A stretch of 64,000 nt of DNA from Paragordius varius (taxonomy: Eukaryota > Nematomorpha). The notes below the pieces were generated by a model, which was not told the DNA's origin, made no database searches, and saw only the letters and a list, made by a program, of their open reading frames with translations. Position numbers and translations under genes: made by a program. Shown here one piece after another: positions 51,901 to 63,049 of the stretch (position 1 is the stretch's first letter; every line of letters begins with the position of its first letter). The stretch covers positions 3,782,001-3,846,000 of the forward strand of contig OZ176052.1 in assembly GCA_964247055.1 (NCBI GenBank), in the 5' to 3' direction.

Positions 51901-53985
51901 CGGCGGTCCCTTTTTAAAGGAAAGAATGATATTATACAAATTCCCCAGAAATGTGTTTAAGTGAACTCATATGGCTTCTTAATTTTTTAAAAATTAGATC
52001 CAAAACCACGCCATTTTTGTATGGTGTCTCAGTTACCGTTAGACCTCTACCCATAGACCTATATGGAAAAAGCGCTGACTTAAATTATTAGCCTTTATAG
52101 GGCAAATATTTGAATCATCTTTGATACCATCGTCTCATGGATTTTCGAAAAAATACCTTAACACTAAATTATCGTTATATGATGGCGTATTTTTAGGGCA
52201 TAAAGGCCCCAAATTAACGGCTAATAAAAAAACGCCTGATTTTTTTACCTTGTTACGGATATCAAGCTTTTAATGAGCTCATATGGCTTCATGATTTTCT
52301 GTAAATTACCTCCAAAACAAAGTGAATAGTGGCGCAGTTTTTGCCGGGTAGCTCCTAATCCAGGGCAGGTATAAAAAAGCGCTGGTTAAAATTGCCCTCA
52401 TATGGGGATTATCTGGAATTATCATGGAATCCATTCCTATTAGAATCATAGGTTTTCTGAAATTTGGCTCCAAAGGTATGCTATATCGATATGGTGACGC
52501 AGTTTTACGCGGGTAGCCTCTAACCAGGGACGAAACGAAAAACGCACGATTAGATTTGCCTTATTCGGGTAATACCTGGAATCATGATTGATTCCATATG
52601 CTCTCGTGGTGCCCCAAAACCAAAAAGTCACTCTATGGTGGCGCATTTTTCAGAGCAAGGGCCTAACTGGGTAATTTAATAAAACCGCTTTACTCAAATT
52701 TTTGCCTTTTTAGGGTAATATTTCGAGCCCTTATTGAACTCATATGGCCTGATAAGCTTTCTAAAATTTGCCTCCAAAGTCACGCTGTATCGATATGGAT
52801 GCGCAGTTGTTGGCGGGTAGCCCCCTACCCAGAGGCCAATATAAAAACGACGTTCGTAAAAAATTTTGTCTTTATAGGTTAATAGCTGGAATCATCATTC
52901 ATTCCTTATGTTACTAATAGTTTTTGGAATGGCTTCACTATCAATCATAGCGCATTTTTTAGGGCGTAAAGGGCCTAATTAACGGCTAATCTAAAAAAAC
53001 CGCTGGACTTTTATAAGTTAAAATAAAAACCCGGAAATTTTTATATAAATATAAAAAATCAATAATTAAGAAATTACCAAATCGTAATATTTCAGGCCTA
53101 TATTAAATTTATGTGGCCTGATAAGTTTTTTGAAAACTAACTCCTAAACAACGCAATTTCGATATGGTGGCGCAGTTTTAGGCGGGTAGCTCCTTACCCA
53201 AACGCTGATACAAAAAAGCGCATGATTAAAATTTTTGCGTTTTTACGGATAGGAATCATTATTGATTCCTTGTGCTCTCATTAGTTGTTGGAAAAATTGC
53301 CTTAAAACTAAAAAATCATTCTATAGTGGCGTATTTTCAGGGCGTGAATAAAAAATCATACGACCTAAATTTTTGCCTTGTTATGGGCAATATTTTAAGC
53401 ACCTATTGAACTCATATGGCATGATAGGTTTTTTGAAATTTAGCCCCAAAGGCACGCCCATATGACAGAGCAGTTTTTAGCGGATATCTCCTTACCCAGC
53501 TGCCAATATAAAAAAACGCTCGACTAAAATATTTGCCTTTTAACAAGGAATACCTGGAATCCTTATTGAATTTTTAGGGTATCATACCTTATGCGAAAAA
53601 TAGATTCAAAAAATTATATTTGTGGACATTTTTTTTTGGAAAAAAATGCATTTTACGGGGGGGGGGGGGCGGGTAAAAAGAGGGTTGAAATTAAAAAAGC
53701 GAGCCGACTATGTTCGAAATGAAAATAAGTAAAAAAAAATATATGAAATCAACTGGTCCAACAAGGTTTCAGGAAAATTGTCTTAAAGACATGATTTTTC
53801 AAAATAACCTGTTTTTTACACGGGGTGGGCCCGAACTGGGGGCCTAATTCAAAAAAAGCGATGTGTCGGGGCATTCATTTTAATGAATATATTTTTCGAC
53901 ATTTGGATTTGAATGGGTATACCGGTTTTCCAGAAACAGATTACAAAGCCGCATTTTCCATTTTTATAAATATATAGATTTTACA
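51901..53985. repeat. Element E, copy 2, with an extended internal tandem array
   Basis: Ends TTATAAATATATAGAT like copy 1; the typical 5' start is missing. Inside, two alternating modules repeat: one with CTCATATGGCCTGATAAG and GATATGGTGGCGCAGTTTT then GCGGGTAGCTCCTTACCC, the other with CTCTCATTAGTTGTTGG and TATAGTGGCGTATTTT-AGGGCGT. Module pairs start near 51967, 52275, 52737, 53097 and 53409, so the period is about 310-460 bases. Copy 1 and the copy at 61522 hold fewer units. No gene is recognised. Confidence 0.6.
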
Positions 53986-54384
53986 AGTTAAAAAACATTT
54001 TTTGTTAAATTTAATTTCTTGCGACCCCATAATTTTTCTAAGCGACCCCAAACGGGGTCGCGACCCACAGTTTAAGAAGCCCTGCTCTAGAATATAAAAC
54101 TATCCCATAATGGAGTGTTACCGTATTATTTTTATAGATAGTGTCATGTTTTTTCAAACTTTTGTTTATTCAAAATAGATCATAAATCTCTTTAAAAATA
54201 TGTAATCAATTGCGCTATGGTTGTTATCTTGTCAAAATTGCTAACGTTTTACCAAAAATATAAAAAATTGATAACTCAATACATTTTGTATTTTTAAAGT
54301 TGGACGCAATAACACAAAGTGTGTTTTATTGTATCAATAGGTAAAAGTTAAAAATCACCTTTTTGAGGTCTTAAACCAAACACA

Positions 54385-54500
54385 ACTTATTTATGACACT
54401 TTGACAGGTAAAAAATACAAATAAAATTGACATTGATCGATTTTCCAAAACAATTCATTTAGTTGATGTTATTATGATGTCTAAAAAACATATAAAAGGG
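54385..54500 (+). promoter_or_regulatory. Conserved promoter block and TATA box of microexon gene A
   Basis: ACTTATTTATGACA, TTTGACAGGTAAAAAATACA, AATAAAATTGACATTGATCG and TGATGTCTAAAAAACAT are shared in order with the region upstream of gene B. A TATAAAAG box at 54491-54498 lies about 93 bases before the ATG, so transcription probably starts near 54520. The block is far better conserved than the surrounding AT-rich DNA. Confidence 0.65.
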
Positions 54501-54590
54501 CAAATTTTTTAAGAGTTTTCACTTTTCATAATTATAACTTTAAACTTTTAATTACTTAATCTCTTACCTCATCATCCTATCAATTATAAA

Positions 54591-54905
54591 ATGGTCCGTT
54601 TTCTTCTTTGTTTAATAAGTGTTTTCTTGCTCGCAGTTGTTGGAGTATTCGGACAAAGTAACCTGCATATATTTCAAAATTCTTTAATTAAAAACTTTAA
54701 AAAAATGTGTGAATTTAAAAGGATCGTATGCAACCCTTGAAATTAGATCAATTTAATTTATTAATCCATTCAAATTTTAATAGTTTTCCCTTAAAAAGTG
54801 TAATATTTATATTATGTATATTTATTAGTACCCAATATTGGAGGCGTAGTGGGGTCCATTGGTGGAGGAATTCCAGGTAAATCATAAAATTTTATTTTTT
54901 TTCAA

Positions 54906-54948
<43 letters not shown>

Positions 54949-55612
54949 TTTTTAGTCAAAAGCAACACTTTATCAACCAAACGCAACATTTTTTAGTTAT
55001 CTTTGCTTGAAAAATGATGCGTTTGCTTGAAAAAATGCTGCACTTGCTTGAAAAAATATATGTGATAAATTAATTGGATTTAGGTGTGCCAGGCGTACCT
55101 AAGATACCATCTCTTCCAATCCCAAGTATATATATATATATATATAATAAAATATATTTTTTATTTTATTTTACATTTAATTAATATTATCTTTTAGGTG
55201 TACCTAAAGTACCGGCAAGTATGCTTTTTTATCGCTAAGATATTTTTGTATTGACTTTTAATTTATACAATATTTGACCATAAAATATACTTAAAAATCT
55301 CTTAAAAATATCATTTTGCCAATTTTTAATCTAAAACATATTTGTTTTCTAGTTCCATCCGTACCAAAAGTTCCAAGTATTCCAGGTATTTATTTTAATC
55401 TTCATACATCTTCTAATGTCAAATATTTTTTTAATACTATAAATTAATTTGCCACAAATATTTAAAGTATAATAATAATTATACTTGCTAGCCGCTCCGA
55501 AATTGCCCGCTGTCCCAAAACCTTCACGTAAAATATCTGCTAATTATAATTTTTAAATTTTATTTGGCCTGATTATAAATCCTTATTTTCATATTCTATT
55601 ATAGTTGGCTAA
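54591..55612 (+). CDS. Secreted microexon gene A (Pro/Gly-rich, about 84 aa)
   Basis: Seven coding exons: 54591-54657, 54829-54876, 55084-55125, 55198-55218, 55353-55385, 55492-55527, 55605-55612. Exon 1 encodes a signal peptide (MVRFLLCLISVFLLAVVGVF, then GQ). Exons 2-6 are 48, 42, 21, 33 and 36 nt, all multiples of three between phase-1 introns with GT-AG borders. They encode IPNIGGVVGSIGGGIP, GVPGVPKIPSLPIP, SVPKVPA, IPSVPKVPSIP and AAPKLPAVPKPS; the last exon adds LG and a stop. Exons 3-5 look like duplicates of one VPKVPS unit. No cysteine in the mature part. The layout (long first exon with signal peptide, symmetric microexons) is that of schistosome micro-exon genes (MEGs); aphid bicycle genes are another microexon secreted family. 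I recognise no domain; function unknown. Introns are 72-207 nt. Structure is predicted by eye and supported by the independently conserved gene B. Confidence 0.82.
54908..55062. repeat. (TA)n and fold-back minisatellite units in intron 2 of gene A
   Basis: A TA run (about 54908-54944) is followed by 21-bp units related to the arms of the 50488-51853 element: CAACCAAACGCAACATTTTT in one orientation, then TTTGCTTGAAAAATGATGCG units in the other. It is a miniature of the fold-back element. The 54936-57139 duplication begins in this TA run, so the second copy repeats it at 57162-57264. Confidence 0.65.
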
Positions 55613-56500
55613 ATGAATGGAGATTCAATGATAGCTTACGATTCCTAAATTATTAATATTTATAGTTTTTTTCATAAAATTTTTTTTGCACCTTATTAGT
55701 TATTTTTATTTTACATCAATTATTGTAACTCTCAAAATTTAATAAATAGAATCATAACGCATCTTATATATTGTATCTCATATGCATTATTTTAAGTGTC
55801 GACCGTTCAAGGAGTAATAACGTTGACTATAAGCAGTTTACGGTCATATACAAACAGCATAAATTGGAATTTCTGCGTGCAACTCCTGTATGACTATATT
55901 ATTACCATTATGTTTTTTCAAAATTACTGCTTCCTATTTCTCAAGAGCCACTCTAGTCCCAGTACCAAATTTTTAAAACCTACGCTGGTTTGTTTTTGAA
56001 TTTTGATAAACATATTTGATTCTGGTTCTATACTATCTTAAATGTCCTTTCTTCAAATAAGAAAAAATCTCTCTGTATTTAATAATTGCATACGGATTAA
56101 AAATTTATAGAACGTTTTAAAAATCATCTATATTATCAGCTTTGGGAAGTTATTAACCATGGACATGGTGAGATCATATTCTAACAACTCAATGATATAG
56201 GAAAAAACATTAACAAAAGATGTTCGTGGTAATGTCAAAAACAAAATATTATTAAAAAATTTATAAAGAAAAAATGCATATTACCGGTTCTAAAAAACTA
56301 GTTTAGAAAACTTTTTTTGGAATCCCGCTTTTGCTCGAATTTTTCGATATCCACCTGTGGAAATTTTATTTGTATTGTCTGATTTTGAGCTTTGTATTTC
56401 ACGAGATAACTACGCAATCATGTGCAAATTGAGTCAAAGATTTACCATTTATATGGTTTCCAATAACCTATTTTTGCAATAGTTGTATTAATGTAAAATT

Positions 56501-57049
56501 AAACACTTGGATACAACACATCCATTTCAGTCCTCCGATTCAAATTGGGTCTTTGGAGACACCATGCGTGTTTAAAATCAAATATTTTTAAAAATATGGA
56601 ACATATAAAATCATTGCAAAAGATTGCACTGATATAACATTAATGCACCGAAATATAAATAAGATTTATCTAAAAATACTTGATATTACTTATCTTATGG
56701 ATAAGCCTCTAAAGTAATAATTTAGTCATAATAACATGTGTGCATTAGCTAAATAAAAAAATAATGCAAATTAAACCACGTTTGTTTATATCAATGTTAG
56801 ATATTAACAAATATCTATCATTTTAGCGTAAGATTCAATTAAACACGATATTTTTATAAAATGGCGTAGAAGTAGTTTGATATGGAACTTTTCAAAACTA
56901 AATTTTATTTAGTATTTTGACTTATTCATATAATTTTTATTGGGATGAAGCATAAGTTTGAATTGAAACCATTTCTGTTAGGTTTTTTAAAATATAAACT
57001 TAAATAAAGCTCGGGATCCCTAGATAACCCAATTTGAAACGAAGTGTTT
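56501..57049. repeat. MITE family M1 copy (repeated at 58705-59253)
   Basis: AAACACTTGGATACAACACA at the left, CGAAGTGTTT inverted at the right; interior homologous to 40340-40912 but more diverged. It lies in the downstream flank of gene A and is carried by both copies of the 2,204-bp duplication. Confidence 0.6.
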
Positions 57050-57287
57050 GAAAAACCTATATAAATTGTATAGTAGTCAATATTTTTCTGCCTTAACCAT
57101 GTATTATAGTTTTTTTCCAGATACACTTTAGATGTTTTTATATATATACAATTTTTTAGTCAAAAGCAACACTTTATCAACCAAACGCAACATTTTTTAG
57201 TTATCTTTGCTTGAAAAATGATGCGTTTGCTTGAAAAAATGCTGCACTTGCTTGAAAAAATATATGTGATAAATTAATTGGATTTAG

Positions 57288-57816
57288 GTGTGCCAGGCGT
57301 ACCTAAGATACCATCTCTTCCAATCCCAAGTATATATATATATATATATAATAAAATATATTTTTTATTTTATTTTACATTTAATTAATATTATCTTTTA
57401 GGTGTACCTAAAGTACCGGCAAGTATGCTTTTTTATCGCTAAGATATTTTTGTATTGACTTTTAATTTATACAATATTTGACCATAAAATATACTTAAAA
57501 ATCTCTTAAAAATATCATTTTGCCAATTTTTAATCTAAAACATATTTGTTTTCTAGTTCCATCCGTACCAAAAGTTCCAAGTATTCCAGGTATTTATTTT
57601 AATCTTCATACATCTTCTAATGTCAAATATTTTTTTAATACTATAAATTAATTTGCCACAAATATTTAAAGTATAATAATAATTATACTTGCTAGCCGCT
57701 CCGAAATTGCCCGCTGTCCCAAAACCTTCACGTAAAATATCTGCTAATTATAATTTTTAAATTTTATTTGGCCTGATTATAAATCCTTATTTTCATATTC
57801 TATTATAGTTGGCTAA
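57288..57816 (+). CDS. Duplicated exons 3-7 of microexon gene A (no own first exon)
   Basis: Exon copies at 57288-57329, 57402-57422, 57557-57589, 57696-57731 and 57809-57816 are identical to those of gene A, with intact splice sites and the same stop. There is no promoter, signal-peptide exon or exon 2 in this copy. Because all these exons are in phase 1, a transcript from gene A that skipped its own exon 7 and poly(A) site could splice them in frame, giving a longer proline-repeat protein. Without that they are an orphan partial copy. Which applies cannot be told from the sequence. Confidence 0.6.
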
Positions 57817-59343
57817 ATGAATGGAGATTCAATGATAGCTTACGATTCCTAAATTATTAATATTTATAGTTTTTTTCATAAAATTTTTTTTGCACCTTAT
57901 TAGTTATTTTTATTTTACATCAATTATTGTAACTCTCAAAATTTAATAAATAGAATCATAACGCATCTTATATATTGTATCTCATATGCATTATTTTAAG
58001 TGTCGACCGTTCAAGGAGTAATAACGTTGACTATAAGCAGTTTACGGTCATATACAAACAGCATAAATTGGAATTTCTGCGTGCAACTCCTGTATGACTA
58101 TATTATTACCATTATGTTTTTTCAAAATTACTGCTTCCTATTTCTCAAGAGCCACTCTAGTCCCAGTACCAAATTTTTAAAACCTACGCTGGTTTGTTTT
58201 TGAATTTTGATAAACATATTTGATTCTGGTTCTATACTATCTTAAATGTCCTTTCTTCAAATAAGAAAAAATCTCTCTGTATTTAATAATTGCATACGGA
58301 TTAAAAATTTATAGAACGTTTTAAAAATCATCTATATTATCAGCTTTGGGAAGTTATTAACCATGGACATGGTGAGATCATATTCTAACAACTCAATGAT
58401 ATAGGAAAAAACATTAACAAAAGATGTTCGTGGTAATGTCAAAAACAAAATATTATTAAAAAATTTATAAAGAAAAAATGCATATTACCGGTTCTAAAAA
58501 ACTAGTTTAGAAAACTTTTTTTGGAATCCCGCTTTTGCTCGAATTTTTCGATATCCACCTGTGGAAATTTTATTTGTATTGTCTGATTTTGAGCTTTGTA
58601 TTTCACGAGATAACTACGCAATCATGTGCAAATTGAGTCAAAGATTTACCATTTATATGGTTTCCAATAACCTATTTTTGCAATAGTTGTATTAATGTAA
58701 AATTAAACACTTGGATACAACACATCCATTTCAGTCCTCCGATTCAAATTGGGTCTTTGGAGACACCATGCGTGTTTAAAATCAAATATTTTTAAAAATA
58801 TGGAACATATAAAATCATTGCAAAAGATTGCACTGATATAACATTAATGCACCGAAATATAAATAAGATTTATCTAAAAATACTTGATATTACTTATCTT
58901 ATGGATAAGCCTCTAAAGTAATAATTTAGTCATAATAACATGTGTGCATTAGCTAAATAAAAAAATAATGCAAATTAAACCACGTTTGTTTATATCAATG
59001 TTAGATATTAACAAATATCTATCATTTTAGCGTAAGATTCAATTAAACACGATATTTTTATAAAATGGCGTAGAAGTAGTTTGATATGGAACTTTTCAAA
59101 ACTAAATTTTATTTAGTATTTTGACTTATTCATATAATTTTTATTGGGATGAAGCATAAGTTTGAATTGAAACCATTTCTGTTAGGTTTTTTAAAATATA
59201 AACTTAAATAAAGCTCGGGATCCCTAGATAACCCAATTTGAAACGAAGTGTTTGAAAAACCTATATAAATTGTATAGTAGTCAATATTTTTCTGCCTTAA
59301 CCATGTATTATAGTTTTTTTCCAGATACACTTTAGATGTTTTT

Positions 59344-60139
59344 CTAAAAAAAATTGTTTCATTAATATACAATTTAGAGGGTCTCTTTTTTGTTTTGTAA
59401 TCAAAGAGGACTTGTGTCAAGACAAAAAATTTAATTTCTATCCTTGATAACGGTTGAGAGTGTCTTAAGTAGATAATCACATCGTTCTAGAATATTCGTT
59501 GTTGTCTCTGCTCTCTTTTTTCTGATTCGGAATAGACAACAAAAATCCTAAAACGGTGGGAAGTGTCAGCAGATATACTTCCCAGTAATTAGGGAGTCTA
59601 AGAATCATTAAAGAAAGGAAAGAGGAAGATGATGGTAGAGAACGACTTATAAGGATAAAGACAAAGTTTGCTTCTGAAAGAATGAAAATCTCTTTTGAGA
59701 CTGCCGTGATCAATAGGTTTTTATTCAAAGGAGTAAACTTTGTCTACATCCTTGTGAAAGAATACTCCTTTCATCTTGTTGATGTTATATTTATTCATTA
59801 TCTACTTCGCCTGCACAGGGCTGACAATGAGGATAATTGGTCAATTTCGTAGTTCGAACTCCGCACTCACATACAATGTAAAATTCTTTACCTATACCAT
59901 CATGGAAATAATTGGTATATTTAAGAATATTCGCATGTATAAATCAATTCGATCAAATTCGTTTACGAATTCAACCACCAAGCCAAAGATTAAATGTAAA
60001 AGATGTGCATATGCAAGGTATTACAATATATAAAATATATTATGATTTATATCACATGAAATAACATCATTAAAAACCATTAGATAAATTAAAATTTTTG
60101 CTCATATCTGCTCACAAACATATAGGATGGCAAAAAATT
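59344..60139. other. Unassigned stretch, less AT-rich
   Basis: The base composition rises noticeably between about 59450 and 59950. A tRNA B-box-like word (AGTTCGAACTCC, near 59850) is present but no clear A box or cloverleaf was found. No open frame looks like a known protein. Unclassified insertion or spacer. Confidence 0.3.
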
Positions 60140-61490
60140 TTCTGAACTGCTTGATGCCTACTCCCTTTGCGTTTAATAGAAGCAATGATGCTCAGCGCAA
60201 AAAAATTATAAATAATGTTTAAAACCATCAAAAAATGTAAATGGCTCAGGATGAGTAGAATGGAACGGAATAAATTTTCGTAATTATAATAAAAAATACA
60301 AAAGTATTTGGTATAAAACCGCTTTTAGACGTTCGGAAGTATCACCAAAAAAACTGTATTTAATGTCTTTAAATAAAAGACAAACTGATCAAACTTTAAT
60401 GGTTAATGAATTTGAAAAATATGCAAAATCCAAAAACTGTAAAGATTGTCCAAACAAGGGATGTCCAACACGCTTTGTGGTGAGGAAAAGTGCTTAAAAA
60501 AATGTTAAAAAAATAAAAAATTGGATTTTAATCCAAGTTTAACGATTAGTTAGTAATACATCATCCAAAATGCTTCTAATAAATTAAAAAAACCAAAAAT
60601 AAACATATCAGTCCGAGAAGACATTTGTTATAGACAACCCTAGTCTGAAATATAACATATCCATTCTGTGTAAAACTATAAGCAATGCCTAACTAATCTG
60701 TTAAAGTTTAAATTATTATGAATTTTTTCAGCTCTCAGAATCATTTAAAATGCCTTTTGTGATAATAATTTAATAATATTATCTCTGACGCGTTATTTTA
60801 TGATTTTCATATGAAAACTGTGCCCAACGCGTCGCCGATAGACAAAACAAAGATTTGTGAACAGTCTTTAAAAAGGAGGCCAGACTATGATCAGGCTTTC
60901 AAAAGAAATGGTGAATGACTAAAATTGAAATCTAAATGAACTACCCTACACTCAAAAAATCACTAAAAGGTTACGCCAGTGAAAGCATAATTAGGGTGGA
61001 ACTCCACCTAAAGATCAATTTATAAAAGAGCAGCCATAATCTCTACCTTAATGAAATACATAGGAGTGGATATGAATACCGGAGCTTATCTAAAAACGTG
61101 GCTTTACTATATTCGGCGCTCTCATAAAGGAAAAAAAATATTTTTTATTGAAATCGAATGGGCATCCCTGTATGCCGGAAAATTGCTCAAATATAAGATT
61201 TTGGGCACTTGTGTTTTTTCAGCCTTTATTTTGCAGGGGGTGGGGGATAAGGAGCTATTTAAGAAAAATTAGTTCGACTATATATTATAAATTGTATTTT
61301 AGTGCATTAACTTTACGCGTTTATCGAGAAATCGTTTTGAAAGCCAACCTTTTATTTGTTGGTCCCATTTAATGTATTTTTCAATTAAGTTAAATGGTGA
61401 AGGAATCGACCCCAATACTGCTTCAACACACTTATAGAAGGGTCGGAGGCAATTCTGTACCAAATTACAATAGCAATTTATAGAAATAGC
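60140..61490. repeat. Diverged segmental-duplicate flank (B side)
   Basis: Homologous in order to 43690-44584 plus 49468-49810: AAAACCATCAAAAAATGTAA, CAAAGATTTGTGAACAGTC, CCATAATCTCTACCTTAATG, CTTATAGAAGGGTCGGAGGC. It shows the uninterrupted state of the site where the older hAT inserted on the A side. A family N3 repeat copy occupies about 60461-60650. The frames in this stretch look accidental. Confidence 0.55.
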
Positions 61491-61521
61491 ACAACATATA
61501 AATATATATATATATATACTA

Positions 61522-62524
61522 GCGTAAATCTCGTGCTGCTACGCAGCCCGAGGAAGTCCTTCGGACTTCTGGGAGGAGGGAGACATTTTTGATTTTATAA
61601 GGAATTTTGGTATGCGGCACGAAGTTTTAAAATGATTCACATTGTCTCATATTCTGAAATTTGGCTCCAAAGGCATGCTGTATCGATATGATGGCGCAGT
61701 TGTAGCCGGGTAGCCCCCTACCCAGAGGCCAATATAAAAATGGAGTTTAATACAAAAATTTTGCCTTTATACCTGGAATCAACGTTTATTTCTATGGAAG
61801 AATGGCTTCAAAACTAAATAATAGTTTAATGATAGCGCATTTTTTGAGGGAGTAAAGGGCCTATTTATCGGCTAATTCAAAAAATCCGCTCGACTTTTGA
61901 CTTTTTACGGGTAATACTTTAAGCAGCTATAGAACTTATATGGCCTGATAGGTTTTCTGAAAATTAGCCTTAAAAGCACGCTATTTGGATATGATGAATC
62001 AGTTTTTAGCGGGTAGCTCCTTACCCGCAGCTATCATGAAAGAAACGCTTGACTAAAATTTTTGACTTTTATCAGGGAATACGTGGAATCCATATTGAAT
62101 TATTACGGTCTCATACCTAGGGCGAAAAATAGATTTAAAAAATTATTTTTGTGGACTTTGTTTTTTGAAAAAATGGCATTTTACGGGGGGAGCGGGTAAA
62201 AAGAGGGCCTAAATCAAAAAAGCGAGACGACTATGTTCGGCGCAATCGAAAATAAATTAACAAAAATTATATTGGAAATTTAATGGTCCAACACGTTCTC
62301 CAGAAAATTGAAGACACGATTTTTGTGGACTTCTGTTTTCAAAAAAAACCCGTTTTTCACACGGGGTGGGCCGAACTGGGGGCCTATTTCAAAAAAAGGG
62401 CGAAGCTATTGTCGGGGCATTCATTAATGATTATATTTTTTCGATGTTTGGATTTGAATGGGTCTACCGGTTTTCCGGTACCAGATCACAAAGCCAGCAT
62501 TTTCCATTTTTATAAATATATAGA
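61522..62524. repeat. Element E, copy 3
   Basis: Begins ACTAGCGTAAATCTCGTGCT after a TA run and ends TTATAAATATATAGAT. Inside are two CGATATGATGGCGCAGTTGT / GCGGGTAGCTCCTTACCC type modules, an ACGGGGGGAGCGGG tract and the ACACGGGGTGGGCC block. It sits between the B-side flank and the gene B promoter. Confidence 0.6.
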
Positions 62525-62841
62525 TATTTGTTGGCCACTTCAAGTCTCGTATAAGGTGCTCTTTATGTCGTGTTTTTGCACACTTTTGTTTAATTATAAA
62601 ACATCATAAATCTTGGTCTAAATTTTAAAATAATGCTGTTTTATAATACTTGTTATGTTGTCAAAATCGCTAACATCTTGTCAAATGTATTGGAATCAAT
62701 ACAATTTCTATTTTTACAGTTAGATGAGTTTGAGTTTCAAATAAACATTTGATAAATACCATATTTAAATGTATTAATTTAAATAAATATTTAAAAGTTT
62801 AAAACTGAAGATTTACCTTTTTTCACAGGTCTTACAAACAA

Positions 62842-62964
62842 AACTTATTTATGACAGTTTGACAGGTAAAAAAATACAAATAAAATTGACATGACATTGA
62901 TCGATTTTCCAAAACAAATCATTTTGTGGATGTTGTTATCATGTCTAAAAAATCTATATAAAGG
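62842..62964 (+). promoter_or_regulatory. Conserved promoter block and TATA box of microexon gene B
   Basis: AACTTATTTATGACAGTTTG, ACAGGTAAAAAAATACAAAT, ATTGATCGATTTTCC and ATCATGTCTAAAAAAT match the gene A block in order and spacing. A TATAAAGG box at 62957-62964 lies about 93 bases before the ATG at 63050, as in gene A. A relic of the same block is inverted at about 41815-41880, ahead of the pseudogene. Confidence 0.65.
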
Positions 62965-63049
62965 CAAATTTTTTTATAGTTTTCACTTTTTAAAATTATT
63001 AAACCCTTAAACTTTTAAATCTCTTATCTCGTTTCTTATCAACTATAAA

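Larger units (their letters stand above)
50325..54084. mobile_element. Non-autonomous hAT, family N1, carrying two nested elements
   Basis: CAGGGCTTCTTAGACTTTTG at the left and CAGTTTAAGAAGCCCTG at the right, with a perfect 8-bp target duplication CTCTAGAA (50317-50324, 54085-54092). Only about 160 bases of left arm and 100 of right arm belong to the element itself; the rest is the fold-back element (50488-51853) and an E copy (about 51901-53985). Sister of 15771-17408. Confidence 0.85.
54936..59343. repeat. Direct tandem duplication, two 2,204-bp copies
   Basis: Copy 1 is 54936-57139 and copy 2 is 57140-59343. Landmarks keep a constant offset of 2,204 and I saw no difference between the copies, down to the length of a TA run. 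Each copy holds exons 3-7 of gene A, its downstream flank and one M1 MITE (56501-57049, 58705-59253). The left breakpoint is in the TA run of intron 2 and the junction lies in short T/TA sequence. Either a very recent duplication or an assembly artefact. Confidence 0.9.

Noticed and set aside
55796-55999. Frame of 67 codons, repeated identically at 58000-58203
   Set aside because: It lies in the downstream flank of gene A; its identity is explained by the tandem duplication, and it shows no family features.
54936-59343. Direct 2,204-bp repeats read as long terminal repeats
   Set aside because: The copies abut with nothing between them and contain gene exons and a MITE; they are a tandem duplication.
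59840-59870. tRNA gene or tRNA-derived SINE suggested by a B-box-like word
   Set aside because: No A box at the right distance, no cloverleaf and no second copy in the window.
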